A DNA stretch of 64,000 nt, taken from contig ML660203.1 in NCBI GenBank assembly GCA_007570785.1, forward strand, positions 7,870,638 to 7,934,637, written 5' to 3'. The position numbers and the translations under genes were made by a program. The notes beneath the pieces are model-generated. The model searched no databases. It had not been told where the DNA came from and saw only the letters and a program-made list of their open reading frames with translations. How positions within the stretch are numbered: the first letter of the stretch is position 1; the number at the start of each line of letters is the position of its first letter. Source of the stretch: Antilocapra americana. Lineage: Eukaryota; Chordata; Mammalia; Artiodactyla; Antilocapridae. Below are positions 44,591 to 56,330 of the stretch, in pieces.

Positions 44591-45004
44591 CCAGATTCCA
44601 TGGTTGCATGACTGTTCCTTACTGCAAGGAGCCCCAAACATGCTCACTCCACATGCCCCCCAAACAGCCAACCCTCATCCCTAGGGCTGGTCCCACTGGC
44701 AGTGTAGACCACCATGGGAAGATCTGTGCTCGCCCTGAAAGCAGGCCTGCCATACTTGGACTTGGCCGTTTTCATGACCTCAAGCCTTCTTCAGCCTGAG
44801 ACTTGCGCAGAGACCACCAGGTGGAATTCTCTTCGTTCTCTGCCAGAACCTCTCCTTGCCTCTAGAAGCCTGAGGGACCCCAGTCTTGAGGTCCAGAGCA
44901 TTTTAATGATGGTCCTTGTGACTGAACACACCCCCCCCCCCCCGAAGCATGTCTGCTTCTACCAGGTGACTTGTCAGAGCCTTTATCCCCAGCCTGGAGA
45001 GGAA

Positions 45005-45125
45005 CTCTGCTGATTCGCATCTTTAACTCATTACAGCAGCCACACGAGGTGGAGGACCATTATCTCCATTTTACAGATGGGGAAACTGAGGCTGGGGTAA
45101 ACAATTCTAGCCAAAGTGAAGTAAG
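45005..45125 (+). repeat. MIR SINE fragment
   Basis: Words 'catctttaactcattacagc', 'cattttacagatggggaaac' and 'tgaggctggggtaaac' are the MIR core. Confidence 0.75.
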
Positions 45126-45606
45126 TAACTCAGACTTCAGCCACCCCATCAGTGTCCCAGACAGTCAAGTATCCTCCTCCACTCCAGCCAACAGCAGCTC
45201 CCTCTGGGCAAACCTCCTCTTGAACACAGTTTCAGACAAATGCAAAACCACCCCCGGTCCCTCTTGCTCCTGGCCAAGCTTCCTTACAACTCCTCAGGGC
45301 TGCAGTGTTCCTGGGCTCAGGGGCCAACCTCCTTGGCTCTCCAGCTGGAGAACTGTATGTGAAGCAATCTGTCCTCAGTGCCCACTCAAGTAAGGCCAAT
45401 GATACTGAAAACTCAGAAGAGTTTGCAAACTCAGTCCACTTGCTTGCTGGCTTGGCAGAAGCCTGACTCCCTCAAAATACCAGAGGTGGAGCAGACTGGT
45501 CACCAGGAGCAGAAGACAGCTGCAGTCCTGCCCCAGAAGTACACACTACACTCGTTCTCTCAGCCCCAAGCACTGCCCTCCCGACCTTTCTTTTCTTTCT
45601 TATTTT

Positions 45607-46943
45607 AAATTTTCTTTACTTTATTGTGTTGGTTTTGCCATACATTGACATGAATCTGCCATGAGTATACATATGTTCCCCTTCCAGAACCCCCTCTCCC
45701 TCCTCCCTCCCGATTCCCTCTCCCTGGGTCATCCTGGTGCACCAGCCCTGAGCATCAAACCTGGGCTGGCAATTGATTTCACATATGATAATTAACATGT
45801 TTCAATGCCGTTCTCCCATATCATCCCACCCTTGCCCTCTTCCACAGAGTCCACGAGACTCTTCTATACATCTGTGTTTCTTTTGCTGTCTTACATACAG
45901 GGTTCTCATTACCATCTTTCTAAATTCCATATATATGCGTTAGTATACTGTATTTTTGTTTTTCCTTCTGGCTTACTTCACTCTGGATAATAGGTTCCAG
46001 TTTCATCTACCTGAGTAGAACTGATTCAAATGAATTCTTTTTAATGGCTGAGTAATATTCCATTGTGTATATGTACCACAGCTTTCTTCTCCATTCGTCT
46101 GTTGATGGACATCTAGGTTGCTTCCATGTCCTGGCTATTGTAAACAATGCGGCGATGAACATTGGGGTACAAGTGTCTCTTTCAATTCTGGTTTCCTCGG
46201 TGTGTATGCCCAGCAGTGGGATTGCTGGGTAATATGGCAGTTCTATTTGCAGTTTTTTGAGGAATCTCCACACTGATCTCCATAGTGGCTGTACTAGTTT
46301 GCATCCCCACCAACAGTGTAAGAGAGTTCCCTTTTCTCCACATCCTCTCCAGCATTTATTGCTTGTAGACTTTTGGATGGCAGCCATTCTGACTGGTGTA
46401 AAGTGGTACCTCATTGTGGTTTTGATTTGCATTTCTCTGATAATGAGTGATGTTGAGCATCTTTTCATGTGTTTGTTAGCCATTTTTATGTCTTCTTTGG
46501 AGAAATGTCTATTTAGTTCTTTGGCCCACTTTTTGATTGGGTTGTTTATTTTTCTGGAATGGAACTGCAGGAGTTGCTTGTATATTTTTGAGATTAATTG
46601 TTTGTCCGTTGCTTCGTTTGCTATTATTTTCTCCCATTCTGAAGGCTGCCTTTTCACCTTGCTTTTAGTTTCCTTTGTTGTGCAGAAGCTTTTAATTTTA
46701 ATTAGGTCCCATTTGTTCATTTGTGCTTTTATTTCCGATATTCTGGGAGGTGGGTCATAGAGGATCCTGCTTTGGTTTATGTCAGAGAGTGTTTTGCCTA
46801 TGTTTTCCTCTAGGAGTTTTATAGTTTCTGGTCTTATGTTTAGATCTTTGATCCATTTTGAGTTTATTTTTGTGTATGGTGTTAGAAAGTGTTCTAGTTT
46901 CATTCTTTTACAAGTGGCTGTCCAGTTTTCCCAGCACCACTTG
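45607..46943 (-). mobile_element. 5'-truncated ruminant L1 (ORF2 C-terminus + 3' UTR), part of a U6/L1 chimera
   Basis: The minus strand holds an open frame of about 310 codons of L1 ORF2 (46943-46007), recognisable by [30 protein letters not shown], the [17 protein letters not shown] zinc-knuckle-like Cys/His segment and [18 protein letters not shown] at 46006-46004 then interrupts the frame. In-frame codons continue beyond it (MKLEPIIQSEVSQKEK...) to a second stop, so the first stop looks like a TGG-to-TAG type change. The 3' UTR follows and ends in a degenerate A-rich tail (T-rich on the plus strand) near 45607-45630. Reverse-transcriptase and endonuclease domains are absent, so the copy cannot mobilise itself. 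It lies in the same orientation as DLGAP4, and little frame decay suggests a fairly recent insertion. Confidence 0.93.
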
Positions 46944-46977
46944 AAAAATATGGAACACTTCAAGAATTTGCGTGTCA
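46944..46977 (-). pseudogene. U6 snRNA 3'-end fragment fused to L1 (chimeric retrocopy)
   Basis: Minus-strand bases 46977-46944 read GACACGCAAATTCTTGAAG then TGTTCCATATTTTT after the initial T-free join. This is the 3' end of U6 snRNA including its terminal U run, with two visible mismatches (CTTGAAGTG for CGTGAAGCG). The oligo-U is joined directly to the truncated L1 at 46943. U6/L1 chimeras of exactly this arrangement are known from human and rodent genomes and are attributed to template switching during L1 reverse transcription. About two thirds of U6, including its promoter-proximal half, is missing, so it is not a functional snRNA gene. Confidence 0.85.
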
Positions 46978-48065
46978 CTTTCTTATCTTTCCCCTAATAA
47001 CAGTTCCCGCTGTGCCTCGAAAGTGATTCAGATTCCCTTCCTGCGGTCTAGGTGGAATCAGCCTTATGCCAGAGCCCCAGGGGTAGACACGTGACCCAGG
47101 CCTGGCCAATCAGAGCCCTGCATCCCCGAGTACTGATTGGCTCTGAGATAGAAACAGGATCCTTGTTAGCCAGTGAGAGTCAGCTCTGGGATTATGGCTG
47201 AACTCTTGGGAAAGAGGCATCCTCAGGCTGCTATCTGAATGTCAGCCTGCAGTCCTTTGTGAAGATCTTCCCTGACATCTTAGATATGAGAGTTAAGAGC
47301 CTTTTTGCTTAAGTCTGAGTTGAGTTTCTGTGTCTTTCAATAAGAACCTGTTACTGAACTCATGTCCAATTGGTCACTAGGGCAGTGGCTGTGGGTACCC
47401 CACCCGTATCTCACTGTGATGCCCAACAGGCTGACTTCCAACTGTCAGCGCCTGCATCCCTGCTGGAGGGAGTGGGGTCTTTCTCTAGCAGCTGGAGTGT
47501 GCTCTGCTCACATGTGGCTGGCAGGAACAACCCCCTCCCCACCGCACCTTTTGGCTGCAGCTCTCAGCCACTGACTCTGCGTGGTTGGTGTATAAATACC
47601 CTGGCTCTTTCCCCCTTGGGTGGGACTACAGAGGAGTGGGCTCTACAGTTCTCAGTGAGAGTGAGCTCTGGTTGGGCGGCCACTTGCTTGATAACGCTCC
47701 CTTCATTGGCCACCTCCCTTCTCTGCCTTACCTCCCCCCTCCCACACTGTGCTGCCTATTCCCAAATAAAGTACGTGCACCTGAATCCTTATCTTGGTCA
47801 TGCTTCTGAGGAACCCCAACTGTGATAGCCCCAGGGACTCCACTTCAGTTATATTTTCGGATGCCATCCCCTCTCTGTATCCTCTGTCTATGTCACTCCC
47901 ACTGCTCACCTGGAAAATCATACCAGCCTCCTCCCTGGTCTCTCTGCGTTCACTCTAAGACCCCTGCAATCCAGGCTGCAAACTGCAACTGGAATGATAC
48001 TTTCTAAAATGCCAAAGCAGTAGTGTCCTTCCACTTCAGTGGTTCCCTGAGGCTCTTTTATTTTT

Positions 48066-48305
48066 TAAAAACAGATTTTTGTTGTTAAATTTATTTATTT
48101 ATTTACTTGACCATGTCAGGTCTTAGTTGCAGTGCATAGGATCTTCACTATGTCACAGGGATCTTTCATTGTTGCACACAGACCTTCTAGCTGGGGCTCA
48201 GTAGCCCCACAGCATGTGGGATCTTAGTTCCCTGACCAAGGATCGACCCCACGTCCCCTGTATTGCAAGGTGGATTCTTAACCACTGGGCCACTAGGGAA
48301 GTCCC
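48066..48305 (-). mobile_element. CHR-type SINE, reverse orientation
   Basis: Minus strand begins 'gggacttccctagtggccca' and ends in an AT-rich tail at 48066-48105 with (TTTA)n on the plus strand. Body words 'gatcttagttccctgacc' and 'ggtcttagttgcagtgc' confirm the family. Confidence 0.88.
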
Positions 48306-49986
48306 ATCCCCATGGCTCTTGGCTGGGCATTCAAGGCCATTGGGGGAGAACTAGTCTCTGCAGACCGCTAACCCTAGGCTCTAGCCACATGGCATGCTGG
48401 AGCTAAAGGAACTGTGAGACAGAGTGTCAGCCCGGGAAAGGGACAGCATAAGGCCTCATGGCAAGGTCGCTCCAGCCTGGAACCCAAGGCTCTTCACTCA
48501 TAACCCCACTGGTCCTCCTGCACTAGAGGGTCTGCAAAGGAAGAGGACTGTGTTGGGGCTACATCACCAGCTAAGGAGTAGAGGGTGAGGAGATGCCTTG
48601 GTGAAGGGTGGAGGGCTAGAAGGCCCAGCATGGTCTAGTTTCTACCAGCTTCTCCAGCCTCAGTCCCACTTCAGAACTGAGGCACTCCTGTCTCCAGTGG
48701 CCAAGGGCACTGGCTGTTGACAGTTCATGGCCGGGTACCTGTTAGGACGTGCTCTCCGCCAAAGGGCAATGCCTTAGTCAAGGTCACGCTTCTTCCCAGG
48801 GGCAGCCTGTGTCTAGTCACTGATGGGTGTACAGCATCAAGGTCTGGCCTCCCTCTTCCATTCAGAACAAATGGGCCATCCCAGCTCCAGAGCTTCCCCT
48901 GGGATTAGCCAAGGCCTTTGTTGTAACTGCATCTCCACTTAAGTCCTCCCACTGCCCCATCCTGCTCCCCTTGGCTGTCACAGGTGTTCCCAAGAGACTT
49001 CTCAGGAAAACTTCAGAGTCTATTTCCTGAGGAATCTGACCCAAAGCCAGGATGTAACCGGGTTTTACTTCTTTCTCTTCTTACTGCGGGTCATTTGGTG
49101 ATCTAATTATTCCTCCTAAGCCTCAGTCTCCTCTTCTATAACATGAGTATGAGGATCTTCACTTTTTAAGACTATGATGAGAATTATGATGTCAGATAGA
49201 AAGCCTCTAGGCACTTGATAAATATCAGTTGTGCTCTGGTCCTCACCTCACTGTGCTTCTTGGAGGCAGGCCAAGGCATCCAGTGTAGGAGGCCACATAG
49301 CTTAGTGGAAAATGCAGGCAACTGCACCCAGATTCAAATCCTGGTCCTGCTCTGTACTTGCTGTGACCTTGGATGGGTCCCTCTCTGTTTCCACGTCTAG
49401 GCATTAGATAGAGGGTTTGTTGAGGGTGGTCTGGCCACATGGATCTGCCTTGAGCTCTCTTGGTCAGGATTCTTGGAACACTGGATGCCAACCTCTCAGT
49501 CATCCAGCACCCAGGGGTGGCAGGAGCCTCACCTTGGGGAAGTCTTAAAATAGGCAGGCCTCGGCCTTGCAGGGGAAGCAGCTGGCTGCCTTTGTCTCTG
49601 AGCTATACTTAGGCCCATCCGGGTGCCCATAATTACCTCTCATTAATATAAGCCTCATTGCCCTCCTGGAAACATGGAGGAACCAGCAGAGCTGCTGCCT
49701 CCCCAAGAGCCCTCCCTGCTCTGTGGCGCCTCTGTGTTTGCAGCCGCTACCCTCATCTGCACAGAATGGGGCCTCCCTGTTCTATCCCAGCTCACCCTGG
49801 AGCCAAAGTTGGCCAGTGAGCATGGGAGAGCTAATGAGGGGCAAGGCCAAGAACAGAGCCCAGCATGGCCCTTCCTGAAGCAAAACTCACCTGATTGAGC
49901 CATTTCCCTAATCTAGAACTTTTTCTGGGTCCTCTTCCCTCCTCAGTCCAAACTCCTTGATGTAGCGATCAAGAAAGACCCTTGCT

Positions 49987-50112
49987 GGACTTCCCTGGCA
50001 GTCCAGTGGTTAAGATGCTGCCCTTCCATTGCAGGAGGCATGGGTTAAATCCCTGGTTGGGGGACTAAGATCCACATGCCACGTGATGTGGCCAAAGGGG
50101 AAAAAATAAAAA
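49987..50112 (+). mobile_element. CHR-type SINE, short copy
   Basis: Starts 'tggacttccctggcagtcc', continues 'taaatccctggttggggga' and 'gatccacatgccacgtgat', then an A-rich tail 'ggggaaaaaataaaaaag'. Confidence 0.88.
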
Positions 50113-51059
50113 AGGCCCTTCATGAGCTAACCCTAAATCTCTTTTCCAACATTTCCCATCTCCCTTCACAGTCCCTCCCTTTAAGCAGCCCAGATTCCTT
50201 ACTATTTCCTATCTTTGAATTCGGTGCTACCTGAAACGCTGGTTTTGTCTATGGTCGCATTAACAGAGGAAAAGTCTAAATGAAGGGAGAGGATGGTTCT
50301 GTTCAGTGCTGAGTCCTGTTGTTAAGAGAGAGAGAGACAGAGTGGGACACGGGAAAGTGAGTTGAGTGATGGAAGGCTGGAAATGGTGTGGACGATGGCT
50401 GGATATTCTGGGGATATTCATGGAAGTCCATGGAGGATGCAGCCACTGCGTTCAGCCTCTGAAGGGCTGATGTGTGGAAGGGGAAGGACGGGCTCTATGG
50501 GGCCTCCAGTGCCTTGGTGTGGCCTGGGGTAGGGGTGGAGGCAGGGAGATGCAGGCTGTGTTACACTGTGATTTCATCTCTGGGTACGCCTCCCATTCTC
50601 CTCCCACATCTCCTGCTCTATCTCTGGCTGGCTTCCCCTCCTCTGACCTCTAAATGCTAGAGGACCTGCTCCCTGCTTCTCTCTACACTCCCTCTCCTGC
50701 TGATCTCATCCAGACTTGTGGCTTTAAACACCACCTATATCTGACAACTCCTAAATTTGCATCTTCCACCCAATCTCTCTCAGACACCAGACTCACATCT
50801 CTAAGTGCCTCCTTGACACCTTGCCCTGGAGGTCCCAGATCAAATGTCTGATCTCCCACCTACCCTGACCCATTCCTCTGACAGTCTGCTCCAATTCAAC
50901 TCATGACAACTCCCTCCTCCTGCTTGATTATTAGGTCAGAAACCTTGGAATCATCCTTGATTCATCTTTTTCTTACTGCCTCCTCCCAACCCCAATCCCA
51001 TTCAACAGCAAATCCTTCAAAATCCCACCACTTCTCCTTACCCACCCTGGGGGTGGTCA

Positions 51060-51595
51060 GACGCCATGTTGTGAGGGCACTCAAGCAGCCCTAAGGAAAG
51101 GTCCATGTAGGGAGGAACTAAGTCAGCCTGCCAACAGCCAGCTCTCATTTACCAGCCACATGAATGAGCCACCCTGGCAACAGATCCTCCAGCCCAGTTA
51201 GGACTTCAGATGGCTGCAGCCCTGGGGAACACCCAAACTGCAACCTCATTAGAAACCGTGGGCCAGAACCATCCACCTAGGCTGTTCCTGACTCTCATAC
51301 ACTGTGTGAGATATAATACATTTTTTTGTTTGTTTTAATATTTATTTATTTGGCTGCACCAGGTCTTAGTTGCAGCATTCAGGACCTTTAGTTGTGGCAT
51401 GGGAACACTTAGCTATGGCATGTGGGATCTAGTTCCCTGACCAGGGATCGAACTTGCCTCCCCTATTGGAAGCACAGAGTCTTAGCCACTGGACCACCAG
51501 GGAAGTCCCTATATGTTGGTTGCTTTTAAAGCCACTGCCAGGTTTTGAAATCATTTTTTTTACACAGAAATAGGTGACTAATATTAATACATTCA
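51060..51595 (+). repeat. MLT1-type MaLR solo LTR, split by a SINE
   Basis: Left part: 'gccatgttgtgagggcactc', 'aagcagccctaaggaaagg', 'cctgccaacagccagctc', 'gcaacctcattagaaaccg' and 'cactgtgtgagatataatac'. Right part after the SINE: 'ttttaaagccactgccagg', 'aaatcattttttttacac' and 'aataggtgactaatatta'. Together these form an MLT1 LTR in plus orientation with no internal sequence, i.e. a solo LTR. Confidence 0.8.
51325..51512 (-). mobile_element. CHR-type SINE nested in the MLT1 LTR, reverse orientation
   Basis: On the minus strand it runs from 'gggacttccctggtggtcca' to an A-rich tail over 51325-51345. It separates the 'gtgtgagatataatac' end from the 'ttttaaagcc' continuation of the MLT1, so it inserted later. 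Confidence 0.88.
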
Positions 51596-52274
51596 TGTTT
51601 GCAAAGAACTCAAATCACCCCAACTCCTGAGCCCACATTCCAGGCTGAGGTTCCAGGATCTGCCCCATCTATGAAGGATCTGTTATCCCGATGGTTTCAA
51701 GGTCAGGTTATCTCCAGCCTAAGTCTGTGTCCATAGCAACTGTTTAGAAAGCATGACATTCAATCAACTGGTTGTTTGGTCAACAAGATAGCTGGCAATG
51801 GCTCCAGCAGGTACTCCTGGAAGGGGCTGCTCAGGACATGTGGCTGACCCTGTCCCCCGCTTAGGTCCCCTCCTCTGCTCAAAGACGAATTCCTATGCCT
51901 CCCATCCTGGTGGTGAACTCTAGACCCAGGGCCCGGGATGTGGGTGCTGAGCTCCTCTGAGGCGAGGGGCACAGATTTGGAGTTGAGGGGCTCTGTGGGG
52001 ACAGGATTGCTAACCAGGCCTCTCTGAGACTGTACCCCCCTTTAAATCGCCTGTTCTCAGCAGGGGCTTCAGAGGTCACAGGCACACTCCCCATTTGGCA
52101 CCCAATGTTGTGTGGCAGACACAGAAAAGGTAGAAGGAAATAGACCTAGAGCCTCAGAACAAAGGGACTACAGGGGCAGAATCACAACAGAGTCATCCTT
52201 TCAAAATCCCAAATAGAATCACTTCATCCAGTTCCCTTCAAGGTCTCCCCTTGCCCTCAGGCAAAACCCCATCC

Positions 52275-52490
52275 CTGGACTTCCCTGATGGTCCAGTGGT
52301 TAAGAATTCACCTTACAATGCAGGGGACATGGGTTTGACCCTGGTCTGGGAAGACTGTACATGCCACGGGGCAACTAAGCCCGTGCACCCCACTAGAGAG
52401 TCCATGTGCTGCAATGAAAGATCCTGCATGTTGCAACTAAGACGAGACATAGCCCTCCCCAAAGACCAACAACCCCCCAAAACAACCCAT
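52275..52490 (+). mobile_element. CHR-type SINE
   Basis: Starts 'ctggacttccctgatggtcc', includes 'gtttgaccctggtctggg' and 'gggcaactaagcccgtgc', and degenerates into an A/C-rich tail near 52440-52490. Confidence 0.85.
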
Positions 52491-54264
52491 CCTCCTCATC
52501 CTGACTCAGCCACACTGGCCCCCCTCACTCAGCATTTCTCCAGCACCCCCAGCTCTTTCCTGCCACAGGGCCTTTACACATGCTGTTCCCTCTGATTGGA
52601 GATTTTTCCTTCCAACTCTTCACATACTGGCTATTTCTGTTGATTTGAATCTCTGCACAAGTGTCACCTCTGCAGAGGCCTTCCCTGACCCCTATGTCCA
52701 AGAAAGTTCCTCCATCCCACCCTCTGCTCCCTTGACCTTCTTCTTGATTTCCTTCAAAACACTCGTCAGGGTTTCCAGCTATCCTGCTTGATTCCCTGTG
52801 TATTTGATTAATATCTATCTCTCTGGTCTCTGAGGTGGGGGTGGACCATGTTATTTCACTTTCAACTGTATCCCCGGCACTAAGGACAGAGTCATCACAT
52901 AGTAGGTATACAATGTGCAATTGTTAAATGAGGCAGTTGGACAGACAGAGCTTCAGGGGGAGGGCAGCTGGAAAGAGCTGGAGCTGCCCAATGGGAGAGA
53001 AGGAAGTTGATTATTGGCTCAACTCACTCCCCTTCCCTGCTTCTTCTCCATGCCTGTGTCCCACATAGGCTGGTCTATTTCTAGTCCCTAGAACCTTTCT
53101 GAAAAATGCTCTCTTCCTAACCTCCTTCCCTATTTAATATCCTCGAAGCTCAGAAGAGATACCTCCCCCACCAGGAAGTCCTCTCTGACCTTACAGGTGG
53201 AGGAGGAAGGCCTCCTCTGGTTTCCCCAGTGTCGGGAGCCACCACCCTAAGGAATCGTAGGCAGTCCTGAGAGTTCCTCTATGCCCGAAGCAGGACCCCA
53301 CACAGAGCTTGGTCTCACACATGTTCAGGCACGAAGAGGGTGACATACATCGCAGTTTACTGAGATTCTAGCTGTTATCCTGAATCCCTGATGGCTAGTC
53401 TCCCTGTTTTATTCTCATAAGTGTCCTGGCTTAAATGGTGAATCATATGCTTACCCCATGCAAGAAGAAACATGGGGACACAGGCGAAGGAAGAGGTGTC
53501 TGTGGCTGAGATGGATTAAATGAGATCTGAATTTCTGCCCCAAATTCCCAAGCCAGGACCCACTCAATCCTAGGGGAATCAGGGTCAGCCCACCCTCACC
53601 TAGGAAAATCCAAAGTTGGGGAGATGAAAGGGTTATTATTATGACTTTCCCTTCCCCTCCTGCTCCAGGCTTCACCGAGGGACTACCACTTGGCACTTTA
53701 AGCCTTGTTGCCCTTCTTCAGCCACTCCATGAGATGCCCCAGGGAGTATTAAGGATAGCCCTAACCCTGCAGGCAGCACAGTATGGAGGCTGAGAATGTG
53801 GGCTCCAGAGGCAGCCTCCCCAAGTTTGAAGCCTGGTGCTATGTGACCTTGAGCTGGTTACTGAACCTCCCTGAGTCTGATTTCCTAAAATGGTTGTTGG
53901 GAAAGACAAATAAAGTTATTAATAATATAGTCAGATGGTTTGGCACAGCACCTGGCATGGTGAGTGCCCTACATGTATTCACTATCACTGTCCTTATCAA
54001 CAGGACCCACCCACAAGCAGACAAGGCTGGACACCACCCATGTTTAGCTACTCAGAAGCTCATAGAGGGAATGAGATTTGGCCTGGATCACACAGTATGT
54101 TGGTGGTAGCTGTGATTTGATCCCAGGCATCTGACTCCTAGTCTATTGTACTCTGTAGGTCAAGAACCAACAATGACTGGGTGTGTCCTGGCCTGTGGGC
54201 ACTTTCTGAGTGGCCCTCTCCTTTCTATATATCCCAAGAGCCCAGCTGTCTAGACCAGCTCTAG

Positions 54265-54420
54265 ACATTTCATTAAACTTAAAAAGAATTAAATAAAATT
54301 GAAAATTCAGCTTCTCAGTCTCACTAGCTATATTTCCACTGCGTAATGGCCATGTTTTTGCTAGTGGCTACCACACACACAGTGCAGATAGAGACCATTT
54401 CCACCAGTACAGGCAGCTGG
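54265..54420. mobile_element. Old DNA-transposon MITE fragment, same type as 32525-32705
   Basis: The segment 'ctctagacatttcattaaac', 'ttaaaaagaattaaataaa' and 'tagtggctaccac' shares the general arrangement of the earlier copy. Diverged. Confidence 0.4.
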
Positions 54421-54772
54421 GACAGCGAGTGCCGCCTGGAACTGGATCACTGCATATGGTTGTTGATCATGATGGTTATGTGGGACTGAAGGGGGTAAGA
54501 TGGCTCTCACCCTTTGCAGTGCCCACAGAAGCCTCTCTGAAGCCCACTAATTGTGGAATGCTCAGCTCTGAATCTGTCGTATCTTGACTCACCTCCTCAT
54601 GATACACTTTGCTGACTGGGTTCAGGCAGAGGCTGGGACTCACCCAAGGTCATATGGCAGGTGGACGCTTCAAGGGGCTCAGGACACCTGACTCTGGGTT
54701 TGCTGTGTCCCAGCGCCCTGATGCTCAGGCTACAGTCAGCAGTCTGACTGAGGTGCTGGTAAACAGAAATGA

Positions 54773-54793
54773 TTTTTTTTTTTTTTTTTTTTT
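54773..54793. repeat. Poly(T) tract of 21 bases
   Basis: An uninterrupted T run without a SINE body beside it, so its origin is unclear. The phenylalanine run in a plus-strand open frame here is an artefact of this tract. Confidence 0.95.
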
Positions 54794-55354
54794 GCTGATG
54801 AACAAAAGCCAAAACACCACTCTGGGGTGGATGGCAGGGGACAGTTGGTCACAGCTGCAGAGCGGGTGCCTGTCAGCACCACGGACAGCTCCCCGGGTCA
54901 CACTGGGATGGCTATAGGACTAAGAAGGGGACAAAAGCAGAACGCATCTTCTCCCTACCCCACTCCAGAAGGGCCTAGGACCTCATCAGCCCCGGTGGCT
55001 GCCATGTCAAAATATTCCTTGTGTTGGTGGGGCCTGGGACTCTTAGTTCTGGTGGACTCACTATGTGGCCTCAGGCAAGTCATCTTCCTTCCCCATCTCG
55101 GTTTTCTCATTTGGAAAATGGAGATGATTATCCCAACTGTGTGGGGCCCATGTGAGGCACCAAACAGAACTAATTTGGCTAAGAGAGGGTTTGTCCACCA
55201 GGAGTTGCTAAGAGAGGAATAAAACAGGTGTTGGATCTCATCTGACTTGGGTTTGAATCTGACGCTACCTCTTCCCAGCGGTGTGACCTTATGCAGGTCA
55301 CCTGACCTCTCCAAGGTTCAGTTTCTTCCCCTGGGAAACATGGATAAGATACTT

Positions 55355-56005
55355 CACTTGCTACAATGGAATATTATTTTGCCATAAAAAGAACAAAGTA
55401 TTGATACAGGTTCTAGCATAGATGAACCCTGAAAACATTACACTAAGTTAAAGGAGCCGGACACAAAAGCCCAGCTATTATATGATTCCATTTATGTGAA
55501 ATATCTATAATGGGTAAATTACTAGAGACAAAAAGTAGATTAGTGGTTGCCAATTAGAAGGAGGAGCCATTAGAAGAAAAATAGGTACACGATTTTTCTT
55601 AGAGGTGATAAAAGAGTTTGAGAAATAGATAGTGGTGAAGGGGGACTTTCCTGGTGGTCCAGTGGTTAAGAATCTGCCTTTCAATGCAGGGGACACAGGT
55701 TCAATTCCTGGTCAGTGAATTTAGATCCCACATGTTGTGGGGCAACTGAACCCACACGCTGCACCTACTGAGCCCACATGCTCTAGAGCTCGTCTTCCAT
55801 GACAAGAAGCCCTTGCACCACAACTAGAGAAGTCCCCAAGTGCTGCAATGAGAGAAAGCCAGCATGCGACAATAAAGACTGGTATAGCAAAAGAAAATAG
55901 TGGTGAAGGCTGTACAACATGGTAGATGGACTTACTGCCACTGAATTGCATACTTTGAAACAGTTAAAATGGTAAATTTTATGTGTATCCTACACAATTT
56001 AACAC
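55355..56005 (+). mobile_element. Old L1 (L1M-type) 3' end, split by a CHR SINE
   Basis: Left part words: 'caatggaatattattttgcc', 'atagatgaaccctgaaaac', 'tatatgattccatttatgtg' and 'gtagattagtggttgcc'. Right part: 'gccactgaattgcatacttt' and 'taaaatggtaaattttatg'. This is the 3' end of an older L1, continuous once the SINE and one target-site duplication are removed. Confidence 0.85.
55642..55896 (+). mobile_element. CHR-type SINE with perfect 13-bp target-site duplication
   Basis: Starts 'gggactttcctggtggtcc' and ends in 'agcaaaagaaa'. ATAGTGGTGAAGG occurs at 55629-55641 and again at 55897-55909, immediately flanking the element, proving an L1-mediated insertion into the older L1. Confidence 0.95.
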
Positions 56006-56129
56006 ATTAAGATACTTCACTTATAGAGTATGTCTGAGCTTCAGCAAGACCGTACTTGCACCCACAAAAGTTTCTGGTATGTGCTTGTTATGGGAACCCC
56101 CAAAAGCCTTTCAAGACCTTTCTGAAGCT

Positions 56130-56330
56130 TATTTATCAGGTGCTTCCTACATATGCACAAGCACTTTATATGAACTGTCTTGTTAGAGCCTCAAGTAAGC
56201 CCTTGGAAGAGCATCCTACTATTAGTCCCACTTTATAGAGGGCACAGAAAGAAGTGACTGTCCAAGGTCACATAAGTAGGACATGATGGAGCTGGGATTT
56301 GAACCCAGGCAGTTTGGCTCTAGAGCCTGT
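56130..56330 (+). repeat. MIR SINE fragment
   Basis: Words 'atcaggtgcttcctacatat', 'attagtcccactttataga', 'gtccaaggtcacataagtag' and 'gctgggatttgaacccaggc' are a good MIR match. A C-run of 12 follows at about 56340-56351. Confidence 0.8.

Noticed and set aside
46257..46760. 167-codon plus-strand frame
   Set aside because: It is the antisense of the L1 ORF2 remnant, whose true frame is on the minus strand.
54773..54793. T21 run, considered as a SINE or L1 tail
   Set aside because: No SINE or L1 body is recognisable beside it, so it is recorded only as a homopolymer.
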